A stretch of 64,000 nt of DNA from Pyxidicoccus parkwaysis. Lineage in GTDB: Bacteria; Myxococcota; Myxococcia; Myxococcales; Myxococcaceae. This document shows positions 1 to 7,160 of the stretch, piece by piece. Each line of letters begins with the position of its first letter. The first letter of the stretch is position 1. Location of the stretch: NCBI RefSeq assembly GCF_017301735.1, contig NZ_CP071090.1, forward strand, positions 10,468,001 through 10,532,000. Direction: 5' to 3'. The translations under genes and the position numbers were made by a program. A model generated the notes under the pieces. It saw only the letters and a list, made by a program, of their open reading frames with translations, was not told the DNA's origin and ran no database searches.

Positions 1-1
1 C

Positions 2-1057
2 ATCGATGCGGTTACGCACGCGTACAACCTCGACCCATCCAACTACCGTGCTGGCCGGTACGCGGAGTCGCTCGCGCAGCTCATCTGGGGCCTGCACAGC
101 GGCCTGTCCGGTGACACGCACCGGGTGCAGAAGGCGGAGGGCTTCCTCAAGAACTGGTCCGTGCAGGAGCTGGCCCACATCCTCTTCGTGGAGAGCGACA
201 TCGACCTCGCGGTGCACCACGTGCTGCCGCTGCAGACGCTCTACGGCGACGGGCTGTGCTCGTACGAGAAGACGCTCGAAATCAAGAAGCGCTACCCGGA
301 CCGCTTCCTCGTCTACGCGGGCGTGGACCCGCTGCGCGGCACCGCGGCGCTGGAGGACCTGGAGAAGCAGGCCGAGGAATTGAAGCCCGTGGGCCTCAAG
401 CTCTACCCCGCCGCGTGGCTGGGCGACTCGTTCCGCCACACCGGCTGGCGCATGGATGACCCGTCGATTGCGTTCCCCCTCTTCGAGCGCGCGCGCAAGC
501 TGGGCATCAAGAACATCGCCGTGCACAAGGGCCTGCCCATGGGCGCCGTCCCGCTCGAGCCCTACAAGGTGGATGACATTGGCGGCGCGGCGGATGCCTT
601 CCCCGACTTGAACTTCGAAATCGTCCACGGCGGCATGGCCTTCCTGGACGAGACGGGCATGCAGCTGTCGCTGTTCCCCAACGTGTATGTGAATCTGGAG
701 GTGACGGGCGCGCTCATCGTGAAGCGCGAGCGCTGGTTCGCGGAGTCGCTGGCCGCGCTGCTCAAGTGGGCGGGCCCGGCGAAAATCATGTGGGGCTCCG
801 GCACGGTGTTCTGTCACCCGCAGCCGGCCATCCACAAGTTCTGGCACGACTTCCAACTGCCGGATGACCTGGTGAGCGTCGCGGGCATGCAGGTGACGCC
901 CGAGGTGAAGCGCATGATTCTCTGCGACAACTACGCGCGCTACGCCGGCGTGGACATCCCGGCCGTGCAGGCGCGCATCGCCAACGACGCCTTCTCCAAG
1001 GCGCGCGCTCGCGGCGGCGTGAAGCCCTACAGCTACGAGGAGCACCGCCATGACTGA
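2..1057 (+). CDS. Amidohydrolase-2 family TIM-barrel hydrolase (5' truncated by window)
   Basis: The open frame runs in from the left edge, so the true start and the usual N-terminal HxH metal motif lie outside. The visible 351 residues look like an amidohydrolase-2 (ACMSD-like) barrel: strands ending in VGLKLYPA, NIAVHKG and FEIVHGGMAFLDE. Where the family normally has a GSD catalytic Asp, this protein reads MWGSGTVFCHP, so the Asp seems replaced by Gly. The stop overlaps the ATG of the next gene by 8 bp (ATGACTGA), a translational-coupling arrangement with a MIP18-type protein. The substrate cannot be told; the family call is good, the reaction unknown. Confidence 0.85.
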   Translation: MDAVTHAYNLDPSNYRAGRYAESLAQLIWGLHSGLSGDTHRVQKAEGFLKNWSVQELAHILFVESDIDLAVHHVLPLQTLYGDGLCSYEKTLEIKKRYPDRFLVYAGVDPLRGTAALEDLEKQAEELKPVGLKLYPAAWLGDSFRHTGWRMDDPSIAFPLFERARKLGIKNIAVHKGLPMGAVPLEPYKVDDIGGAADAFPDLNFEIVHGGMAFLDETGMQLSLFPNVYVNLEVTGALIVKRERWFAESLAALLKWAGPAKIMWGSGTVFCHPQPAIHKFWHDFQLPDDLVSVAGMQVTPEVKRMILCDNYARYAGVDIPAVQARIANDAFSKARARGGVKPYSYEEHRHD

Positions 1058-1427
1058 GGCCGAGGTGCGCTCGCGCATCCAGGACATCCCGGACCCGTGC
1101 AGCTGCGCCACCGGCGTGCCGCTGGGCATTGGCGAGATGGGGCTGATTCAGTCCGTGGCATGCACCGAGGGCAGGGTGACGGTGCGCCTGCACATCACCT
1201 CGCCCATGTGCATGATGGCCGCGTACTTCATGCGCGAAATCGAGCAGCGCCTCGTGGGCCAGGAGGGCGTCGCGTCCGTGCACGTGGAGTTCGACCGGGA
1301 GCTCCAGTGGACGCCGCAGGACATCCACCCCGACGCCCGCGAGCGGCTCGCGGCGAAGCGGATCAGCATGCTGGGCGGCCGGCTCATCCCCCAGGCCACG
1401 CCGGCCCCTGAGCGCGCAACCGGCTGA
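1050..1427 (+). CDS. MIP18/DUF59 family protein (metal-sulfur cluster assembly type)
   Basis: A 125-residue protein with the MIP18/PaaD/SufT fold signature: an early DPCSCATG segment, a strand rich in VTVRLHITSPMC, and an LVGQEGVASVHVEF strand. The conserved SPMC cysteine is at about residue 54. Family members help mature Fe-S proteins or act in PaaD-type roles. It overlaps the upstream amidohydrolase by 8 bp and is surely co-translated, which suggests it serves that enzyme or its metal site; that partnership is inference. A strong hairpin follows the gene. Confidence 0.85.
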   Translation: MTEAEVRSRIQDIPDPCSCATGVPLGIGEMGLIQSVACTEGRVTVRLHITSPMCMMAAYFMREIEQRLVGQEGVASVHVEFDRELQWTPQDIHPDARERLAAKRISMLGGRLIPQATPAPERATG

Positions 1428-1459
1428 TTTCTCAGGGTGTAGGGAAATGGTCGGAGCGA

Positions 1460-1492
1460 ATCGCACAGGGGTGAAGCAACTCCCTGTGCGAT
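1460..1492. terminator. 11-bp stem hairpin downstream of the MIP18 gene
   Basis: ATCGCACAGGG (1460-1470) pairs perfectly with CCCTGTGCGAT (1482-1492) over an 11-nt loop. There is no T-run, so it may be an intrinsic terminator of the high-GC type or a processing/regulatory hairpin ahead of the next gene, whose ATG is 60 bp on. Confidence 0.55.
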
Positions 1493-1552
1493 CCTGCGAC
1501 AATACCGTCACGGTACTCTTTTCAACCCTTCCTCCTCCCCCGGAGAGCCCCC

Positions 1553-2518
1553 ATGAATCCCATCAAGAGTGGACGTCAACTCATCTCCAACGTGGCCAGC
1601 GGCGCCGGGAAGGCCCTGGACAAGGCGGGAGACGTCGTCGGTGGTGCCGCCAACACGGTGAAGAACGTGGCCGTGGCGGGTGGCAAGAAGATTGGCCAGG
1701 CGGTGGACGGCTTCGAGAGCGGCGTCGCCAAGGGTGCCCAGGCGGTGGGCGGGGTGTTCGGCTTCGGCAACCAGCCGGACCGCGTGCACGACGGCAAGTT
1801 CGTGGGCGCGGGCGGTCAGACGTTCTCTCCTGACACGCCGCTGAGCGATGTGCCGGCCGTCACGCCGCGCAACAACCCGAACGCGAACCACACCATCCTC
1901 TACGTCAACGGCATCAACACGTCGAAGGACGCGCAGTTCAGCAGCCTGCAGTCCATCGCGGATGCGAGCGGCGCGCGCGTCGTCGGCATCCACAACGCCA
2001 CCGAGGGCATGGCGGCGGACCTGGCCCAGTGCGTGAAGGACAAGCTGGACAAGGGCCACAACCCGGCCGTCGACTCGCTGGCGGACACGCTCTACAAGGA
2101 AATCAAGTCGGGCCGCGACGTGCACCTCATGGCGCACAGCCAGGGAGGCCTCATCTCCAGCCGCGCGCTGGGTGACGTCTACAAGCGGCTGCGCATTGAA
2201 GATGGGATGTCCCAGGCCGATGCCCAGAAGCTGATGGGCAAGATCAACGTGGAGACGTTCGGCGCGGCGGCCATGCACTACCCGGACGGCCCGAACTACG
2301 TGCACTACGTGAACCGCGCGGACCCGGTTCCCAGCCTGTTCGGCCTGGGCCCCATCGCGGACAAGTGGAACCCGGCGGTGGACGGCGGCAAGGGCTCGAA
2401 GGTGCACCACTTCACCGAGCCGCACCTCAACCCCATCGCGGCGCACGGCTTCGAGTCCGTGTACCTCCAGCACCGCGTGCCGTTCGAGCAGGCGCGCACG
2501 GGCAACTTCGGCAACTGA
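1553..2518 (+). CDS. Alpha/beta hydrolase with Gly/Ala-rich N-terminal segment
   Basis: A 321-residue protein. Residues 1-75 are Gly/Ala/Val/Lys-rich and repetitive (GAGKALDKAGDVVGG, GGKKIGQAVDG), without a Sec signal. From about residue 105 it is an alpha/beta hydrolase: strand TILYVNGINTS, nucleophile elbow LMAHSQGG with Ser196, then candidate Asp257 (NRADPVP) and His298 (AAHGFES). This is a lipase/phospholipase-like triad. A GGAGAG site precedes the ATG. The next gene starts 4 nt after the stop, so the two form an operon. The N-terminal region plus a tight small partner recalls secreted effectors with cognate chaperone or immunity proteins, but no secretion marker is visible. Confidence 0.8.
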   Translation: MNPIKSGRQLISNVASGAGKALDKAGDVVGGAANTVKNVAVAGGKKIGQAVDGFESGVAKGAQAVGGVFGFGNQPDRVHDGKFVGAGGQTFSPDTPLSDVPAVTPRNNPNANHTILYVNGINTSKDAQFSSLQSIADASGARVVGIHNATEGMAADLAQCVKDKLDKGHNPAVDSLADTLYKEIKSGRDVHLMAHSQGGLISSRALGDVYKRLRIEDGMSQADAQKLMGKINVETFGAAAMHYPDGPNYVHYVNRADPVPSLFGLGPIADKWNPAVDGGKGSKVHHFTEPHLNPIAAHGFESVYLQHRVPFEQARTGNFGN

Positions 2519-2521
2519 GCC

Positions 2522-3049
2522 ATGGCGACCGCGCTCACCAGCGGCCTCGCGGGGCTGCTGCGGTCCTGGGCTTCCTTCCTGGCCCCGGCCGCACCGGAGA
2601 ACACGCCGCTGACGCGTGAGTCCGCGCGGCGGCTGGTGCAGGGTTTCCTCGGCGAGGAGGGCACCCCGCCGAGCGACGGCATCAACGCGAATGGCTTCGG
2701 CGGCCTCTCCGCCGGAGGCGCGAGCGTCTACTTCGAGTGGCACGAAGAGACGCAGACGCTGGAGTGCAGCGCGCTGGTGTATCGCTTCCGCGAGCCACCG
2801 AAGCCGGGCGTCATCGACGGCTTCCACGCGGAGCAGCGTGAGGGCACTGACGCCGGTGGTGGCTCGGTGGACTACGAGCCGGAGAACCGGGGCCTGTTCC
2901 TGAGCCGTAACTACACGCACATGCCCTCGGAGCGCGCGTTCGCCAAGGACATGCGCCGGCTGATGAAGGCCAGCATCAAGTGGGGCGACGAGGTGCTGGA
3001 CCGCGTGGCTTCGCGCGTGTTCCACCCCGAGGAGCTGGAGAAGCGCTGA
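2522..3049 (+). CDS. Unrecognised small protein paired with the upstream hydrolase
   Basis: A 175-residue soluble protein that I do not recognise. It has no signal peptide or membrane segment. A short hydrophobic amphipathic start (ATALTSGLAGLLRSWASFLAP) is followed by a mixed fold with an acidic-aromatic strand, VYFEWHEETQTLECSALVYRF, reminiscent of the alternating beta pattern of secretion chaperones. It starts 4 nt after the hydrolase stop, so co-expression is nearly certain. Possible roles are chaperone, immunity or regulator of that hydrolase; none is shown by the sequence. Confidence 0.75.
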   Translation: MATALTSGLAGLLRSWASFLAPAAPENTPLTRESARRLVQGFLGEEGTPPSDGINANGFGGLSAGGASVYFEWHEETQTLECSALVYRFREPPKPGVIDGFHAEQREGTDAGGGSVDYEPENRGLFLSRNYTHMPSERAFAKDMRRLMKASIKWGDEVLDRVASRVFHPEELEKR

Positions 3050-3073
3050 GCTTCGAACAGCACGGACGTTGAG

Positions 3074-3106
3074 TGAGGCGATGCGGTGTACCACCGCGTC
3101 GCCTCA
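3074..3106. terminator. Bidirectional terminator between convergent genes
   Basis: TGAGGCGATGCGGTG (3074-3088) pairs with CACCGCGTCGCCTCA (3092-3106), one mismatch, 3-nt loop, followed by TGCGTTTT on the plus strand. It sits between the convergent small-protein gene and the oxygenase gene. Confidence 0.75.
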
Positions 3107-3116
3107 TGCGTTTTGA

Positions 3117-4139
3117 CTACAGCACGCGCCGCACGAGCTGCGGGAACACCTTGGACACCTTGCCGAGCAGGTAGTCGCCGTAGGTGCCCTGGAACGCGTG
3201 GACACTGGCGCCATCCCAGCGTCGCGCGCGGTCCTCGTCCACGTCCGCACCAGTCGTGCGAGGCAGCGGCTTCACTTCAGCGGCGAAGTCCGGGTCGAAG
3301 AACAGCGGGAAGGACATCCGGTCCTTGCCACTCACGTTCTTCACGCGGTGGGGCGTGGAGCGGTACCACCCACCCGTCATCCGGTCGAGCATGTCGCCGA
3401 TGTTGCACACCAGCGTCCCCGGCAGCGGCGGCGCGGCAATCCACCCGCGCGGCGTCTTCACCTGCAAGCCTCCGTGCACGTCCTGCGCGAGCAGCGTGAG
3501 CAGTCCGTAGTCCGTGTGCTCGCCCACGCCCCAGCGCTCCTCGCCATCCGCGGGCTCGGGCTCCGCGGGGTAGTGGAAGATGCGGAAGAGCACGGTGGGC
3601 TCTGCGGTGTAGTGGCGCCGGAAGTAGTCCGCGTCCAGTCCCAGGCTCAGCGCCACGCCCTCCATCAACGCATGCGCCGCGCGCGTGACGCCGGCCATGT
3701 AGTCGAGCACGGCCCCACGCAGCTCCGGCAACTCGGCGGGCCACAGGTTGGCGCCATGCAGCGGCCAGCCTGCCTGCACGCGCGGATGCTCGCGGCCCAG
3801 TTCCGTGCCCAGGTAGAGCCCCTCCTTGCGGTCCGGCTTCCCCGAGGTCAGCTCTCCGCCGAGCGGGAACCAGCCGCGCCACGCGGCCCCTCCGCGCTCC
3901 ATGGAGAGGGCCTGCTTCGCTGACTCCGGGAGCGCGAAGAAGCGGCGGCTCTCGTGCTCCAGCCGCGAGAGGACGTCCTCGGAGACGCCGTGGCCGGTGA
4001 CGTAGAAGAAGCCGCTGTCACGACAGGCGAGCTCGATTTCGCGCGCGACGCTCGCTCGCTCGGTGGTGCGAGAGGCGTCGAACAAGGACGCCATGTCGAT
4101 GACGGGCAAGCCTCGGTGTGCGGAGTCGGTTCCAGCCAT
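3117..4139 (-). CDS. Isopenicillin-N-synthase-like 2OG-Fe(II) oxygenase
   Basis: A 340-residue protein with both halves of the family. The N-terminal DIOX_N segment has FFYVTGHGVS (residues 44-53). The C-terminal double-stranded helix carries iron ligands His208 and Asp210 (GEHTDYG) and His264 (STPHRV), and the 2-oxoglutarate clamp Arg274-x-Ser276 (DRMSFPLF). All key residues are present, so it should be active; the substrate is unknown. It is transcribed divergently from an MFS exporter gene only 63 bp away, which hints at shared regulation. Confidence 0.9.
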   Translation of the reverse strand: MAGTDSAHRGLPVIDMASLFDASRTTERASVAREIELACRDSGFFYVTGHGVSEDVLSRLEHESRRFFALPESAKQALSMERGGAAWRGWFPLGGELTSGKPDRKEGLYLGTELGREHPRVQAGWPLHGANLWPAELPELRGAVLDYMAGVTRAAHALMEGVALSLGLDADYFRRHYTAEPTVLFRIFHYPAEPEPADGEERWGVGEHTDYGLLTLLAQDVHGGLQVKTPRGWIAAPPLPGTLVCNIGDMLDRMTGGWYRSTPHRVKNVSGKDRMSFPLFFDPDFAAEVKPLPRTTGADVDEDRARRWDGASVHAFQGTYGDYLLGKVSKVFPQLVRRVL

Positions 4140-4202
4140 GCAACGAGCCTACACAGCTCTGGACCCGAGGGGAGGCCGGAGCCAGAGTGCGCGGCGCCTT
4201 CC

Positions 4203-5414
4203 ATGTCGACGCACGCACCTTCGGACTCCTCGCACGCCACGCTCAGCCCCGGGCTGGTGTGGTTCATGGCCGCCGCCTCTGGCGCCACTGCCGCGAACCT
4301 CTATTACAACCAGCCGCTGCTCGGAGACATCGGGCGCGAACTGGGCGCCACGGGTGGCGCGCTCGGCCTGGTGCCCACGCTGACGCAGGTGGGCTACGCG
4401 GCGGGGATGCTGTTCATCGTCCCGCTCGGAGACAGCCTGGAGCGGCGCAGGGTCATCGTCACCATGTCCGCGCTGGTGACGCTGGCCCTCGTGGGCGCGG
4501 CGCTGGCGCCCACCCTGCCCCTGCTGGTGCTCGCGAGCTTCGCGGTGGGAGCCACCACCATCATTCCGCAGCTGCTGGTCCCCTTCGCCGCGCACCTGGC
4601 GCCGGCGACACAGCGCGGGCGCGTGGTAGGGACGGTGATGAGCGGGTTGCTCATTGGAATCCTGCTGTCGCGCACGGCGGCGGGCTTCGTGGGCACGCAC
4701 TTGGGGTGGCGGGCGATGTTCTGGATTGCGGCGGGGCTGATGCTCGCGCTGGGGGTGGCGCTGCGCTTCATGCTGCCGTCGCAGCCGCCCGTGGCCGAGA
4801 TGCCGTACCCCGCGCTGCTGCGCTCGCTGGGACACCTGACGCGCACCGAGCCCATCCTGCGGCTTCACTCGCTGCTGGGCGCGCTGACGTTCGGAGCGTT
4901 CAGCGTGTTCTGGTCCACGCTGGCGCTGTACCTCCAGAGTCTGCCGGAGCACTACGGGCCGCAGGTGGCGGGCATGTTCGGCGTGGTGGGCGTGGCGGGC
5001 GCGATGATTGCGCCGCTGGTGGGACGCTACGCGGACGTGAAGGGAGACCGGCGCATCAACGCGCTGGCCATCGCCGTGCTGCTGTTGTCCTTCGTGGTGA
5101 TGTGGCCGCTGGGCCGGTGGCTGTGGGGAATTGCCCTGGGCGTGGTGCTGCTCGACTTGGGCGCGCAGGCGAACCACATCTCCAACCAGACGCGCGTGTA
5201 CTCGCTGCAGCCCGAGGCGCGCAGCCGGCTCAACACCGTCTACATGGTGACGTACTTCGCGGGTGGCGCGGCGGGCTCGTGGCTGGGCACGACGGCCTGG
5301 ACGCGAGCAGGCTGGACAGGCGTCTGTGCAGCGGGCGCGGCGCTGTGTGTCGCGGGCCTCCTCGCGCTGTGGCTCGGCTCGCCGCGCGAGTCAGCGGACA
5401 CCGCGCGGAGCTGA
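4203..5414 (+). CDS. MFS transporter, drug/metabolite exporter type
   Basis: A 403-residue protein with about 12 hydrophobic segments. The ATG at 4203 is chosen because upstream in-frame sequence is antisense to the divergent oxygenase gene. The first helix has NLYYNQPLLGDIG, typical of the AraJ/YnfM-like branch of the major facilitator superfamily, and the loop 2-3 motif appears as IVPLGDSLERRRVI. The tail overlaps the end of a convergent acetyltransferase gene by 24 bp. Substrate unknown. Confidence 0.88.
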   Translation: MSTHAPSDSSHATLSPGLVWFMAAASGATAANLYYNQPLLGDIGRELGATGGALGLVPTLTQVGYAAGMLFIVPLGDSLERRRVIVTMSALVTLALVGAALAPTLPLLVLASFAVGATTIIPQLLVPFAAHLAPATQRGRVVGTVMSGLLIGILLSRTAAGFVGTHLGWRAMFWIAAGLMLALGVALRFMLPSQPPVAEMPYPALLRSLGHLTRTEPILRLHSLLGALTFGAFSVFWSTLALYLQSLPEHYGPQVAGMFGVVGVAGAMIAPLVGRYADVKGDRRINALAIAVLLLSFVVMWPLGRWLWGIALGVVLLDLGAQANHISNQTRVYSLQPEARSRLNTVYMVTYFAGGAAGSWLGTTAWTRAGWTGVCAAGAALCVAGLLALWLGSPRESADTARS

Positions 5415-5966
5415 GCGCCAGTCTTCGCGGGTGATGGCCCAGCGCTCGTGGTCCCTCCAGCGGCCGGCGACCTTGAGGTAGCGGGGAGAGAAACCTTCGA
5501 GCCTGAAGCCGGCACGCTCGGCGAGCGCCTTCGACGCGACGTTGTCCGGCTGGATGTTCGCCTCCACGCGGTGGAGCTTCAGCTTCCGGAACGCATACGC
5601 GAGCACGAGCCCCAACGCTTCCGTCATCAGCCCGCGTCCCTGGAAGCCGTGGACGGCCCAGTAGCCGAGATAGGCATTCTGGAAGCCGCCCCGGAATATC
5701 TGGCTCAGGTTGAAGCAGCCGATGATGTGCCCGGACTCGCGCTCGCACGCGAGCAGGGCCTCGAAGTCCTCGCGCTCGTTGCGCTCGAGGTACGCCTCGA
5801 AGCCTTCACTCGCGGTGGGCGGCGCTACCCAGGGCCGGTGGAACGCACGGCTCGCGCGGGTGGCCGAGAGGAACGCCTCACGGTCCTTCGCGCGCGGGGC
5901 CCGGAGGAACACCCGAGGCCCCTGGATGAGAATGCGTGGTGCCGCCTGCGGACGCCGTGTCGCCAT
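5391..5966 (-). CDS. GNAT N-acetyltransferase, RimJ/RimL type
   Basis: A 191-residue GNAT-fold enzyme. The acetyl-CoA pyrophosphate loop is FQGRGLMTEAL (about residues 108-118), preceded by NAYLGYWAVHG, and followed by the RimJ/RimL pattern LKLHRVEANIQPDNVASKALAERAGF and the closing RWRDHERWAI. The family acetylates N-termini of ribosomal proteins, or amino-sugars and antibiotics. The gene converges on and overlaps the MFS gene end. A start 24 nt downstream would also be possible; the first ATG gives the complete beta-1 strand. Confidence 0.88.
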   Translation of the reverse strand: MATRRPQAAPRILIQGPRVFLRAPRAKDREAFLSATRASRAFHRPWVAPPTASEGFEAYLERNEREDFEALLACERESGHIIGCFNLSQIFRGGFQNAYLGYWAVHGFQGRGLMTEALGLVLAYAFRKLKLHRVEANIQPDNVASKALAERAGFRLEGFSPRYLKVAGRWRDHERWAITREDWRSAPRGVR

Positions 5967-6018
5967 GCGAGCTGCCTCCGAGGGAGACAGCCTGCACGGC
6001 CCAGCCGGCGAAGTGCAC

Positions 6019-6972
6019 CTACTTCTTCCCCACGGTCAGCACCACCTTGCCGCGCCCGTGCCCCGAGTCGAGCACGCGGTGCGCCTCGCCCACCTTCTCC
6101 AGCGGAAGGACACGCTCCACCAGTGGCTTCATCTGCTTGCGCTCGAGGAGCGCGGACATCTCCTCCAGGCGCCGCCGCTCGCGCGTGAGGAAGACGCCGT
6201 GCAGCGTCAGGTTGCGCGGGTAGAAGGCGGACACGTCCCCGCTGAAGCCGAGGATGGTCGCGAGCCGTCCCCCCGGCCGCGTCGCCGGGATGCTCGGAAT
6301 CATGTTCTTGCCCGCGGTGTCGAAGACCGCGTCCACGCCCTGCCCGCCCGTCTCGCGCAGCGCAATCTGCGCCGGGTCCTCGCTCCGGTAGTTGATGACC
6401 ACGTCCGCACCGAGCTTGCGCAGCGTCTCCAGATTGTCCGGACCGGAGGTCGCCAGCACGCGCGCACCCAACGCCTTCGCAATCTGCACCGCGAATGAGC
6501 CCACGCCGCCCGCGCCACCGTGGATGAGCACCGTCTCACCGACGCGGAGCTGCATCCGTCGAACCAACGCATCCCACGCCGTGCCTCCGGCCAGCGGGAC
6601 GGCGGCGGCCTCTTCGTGCGAGAGGCTCGGCGGCTTCTTCGCGATGATGCTCGCGGGGACGACGTTGAGCTCCGCGTAGGTGCCGTGCGGATTGCCGAAG
6701 ATTTCCGGCGTGTAGAAGACCTCGTCACCGGACTTGAAGTCGGTGACGCCGGGGCCCACCTGCTCGACGACACCCGAGGCGTCGTAGCCGATGATGGCGG
6801 GAGGCTGGATGCCCGCCCACGTCCCATCGTGACGCAGCTTCGCGTCCACCGGATTCGTGCCGGAGACGAGGACCCGGACGAGCACCTGCCCGGGGCCCGG
6901 AGTGGGCGTGGGAACGTCGCGAACTTCGAACAGCTCGGGCCCGCCGAAGCGGGGAAGGACCATGGCTCGCAT
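6019..6972 (-). CDS. Zinc-independent quinone oxidoreductase-like MDR
   Basis: A 317-residue medium-chain reductase from the ATG at 6972 (MRAMVLPRFGGPE). The GroES-like half has SGTNPVDAKLR and PAIIGYDASGVVE; the Rossmann half has the NADPH loop HGGAGGVGSF at 151-160. Cys/His zinc ligands are missing, as in NADPH:quinone reductases. The in-frame extension upstream to 7068 is rejected because it merely translates the GGAAC palindromes. Those palindromes sit 81-172 bp upstream and may control this gene. It lies downstream of the carboxylase operon on the same strand but behind a 188-bp gap. Confidence 0.88.
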   Translation of the reverse strand: MRAMVLPRFGGPELFEVRDVPTPTPGPGQVLVRVLVSGTNPVDAKLRHDGTWAGIQPPAIIGYDASGVVEQVGPGVTDFKSGDEVFYTPEIFGNPHGTYAELNVVPASIIAKKPPSLSHEEAAAVPLAGGTAWDALVRRMQLRVGETVLIHGGAGGVGSFAVQIAKALGARVLATSGPDNLETLRKLGADVVINYRSEDPAQIALRETGGQGVDAVFDTAGKNMIPSIPATRPGGRLATILGFSGDVSAFYPRNLTLHGVFLTRERRRLEEMSALLERKQMKPLVERVLPLEKVGEAHRVLDSGHGRGKVVLTVGKK

Positions 6973-7052
6973 GGGGCGCGGAATTAACCGGGCGCCCCGG
7001 GACGAGCAATGCCGTGCCGGACCAACCGTCCGAGGCCCGACGGCCCGCGGAA

Positions 7053-7157
7053 GGAACGTTCGTTCCACGTCAGGCCCCGAGAGGAACGAGCCGGAATGGA
7101 ACGTCCGTTCCGCCCAGCCCCATCCGAGAGACCAAGCCAGGAAGGAACCTTCGTTCC
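7053..7157. promoter_or_regulatory. Array of three GGAAC-N4-GTTCC palindromes
   Basis: Three near-identical inverted repeats: GGAACGTTCGTTCC at 7053-7066, GGAACGTCCGTTCC at 7098-7111, GGAACCTTCGTTCC at 7144-7157, starts 45 and 46 bp apart. The first and third are each followed by ACGTCAGGC. They lie between the end of the carboxylase alpha gene (stop at 7161) and the oxidoreductase start (6972). The regular spacing suggests operators bound on one helix face; alternatively they are end-of-operon hairpins. Confidence 0.6.
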
Positions 7158-7160
7158 ACG

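Noticed and set aside
1508..3094. 528-codon minus-strand frame opposite the hydrolase pair
   Set aside because: Arg/His/Ala-rich composition, no motifs; the plus-strand genes have ribosome sites and a catalytic triad.
6973..7068. N-terminal extension of the oxidoreductase starting MERTFLPRAVGP
   Set aside because: It only translates the GGAAC palindrome and spacer; the family begins at MRAMVLPRFGG.
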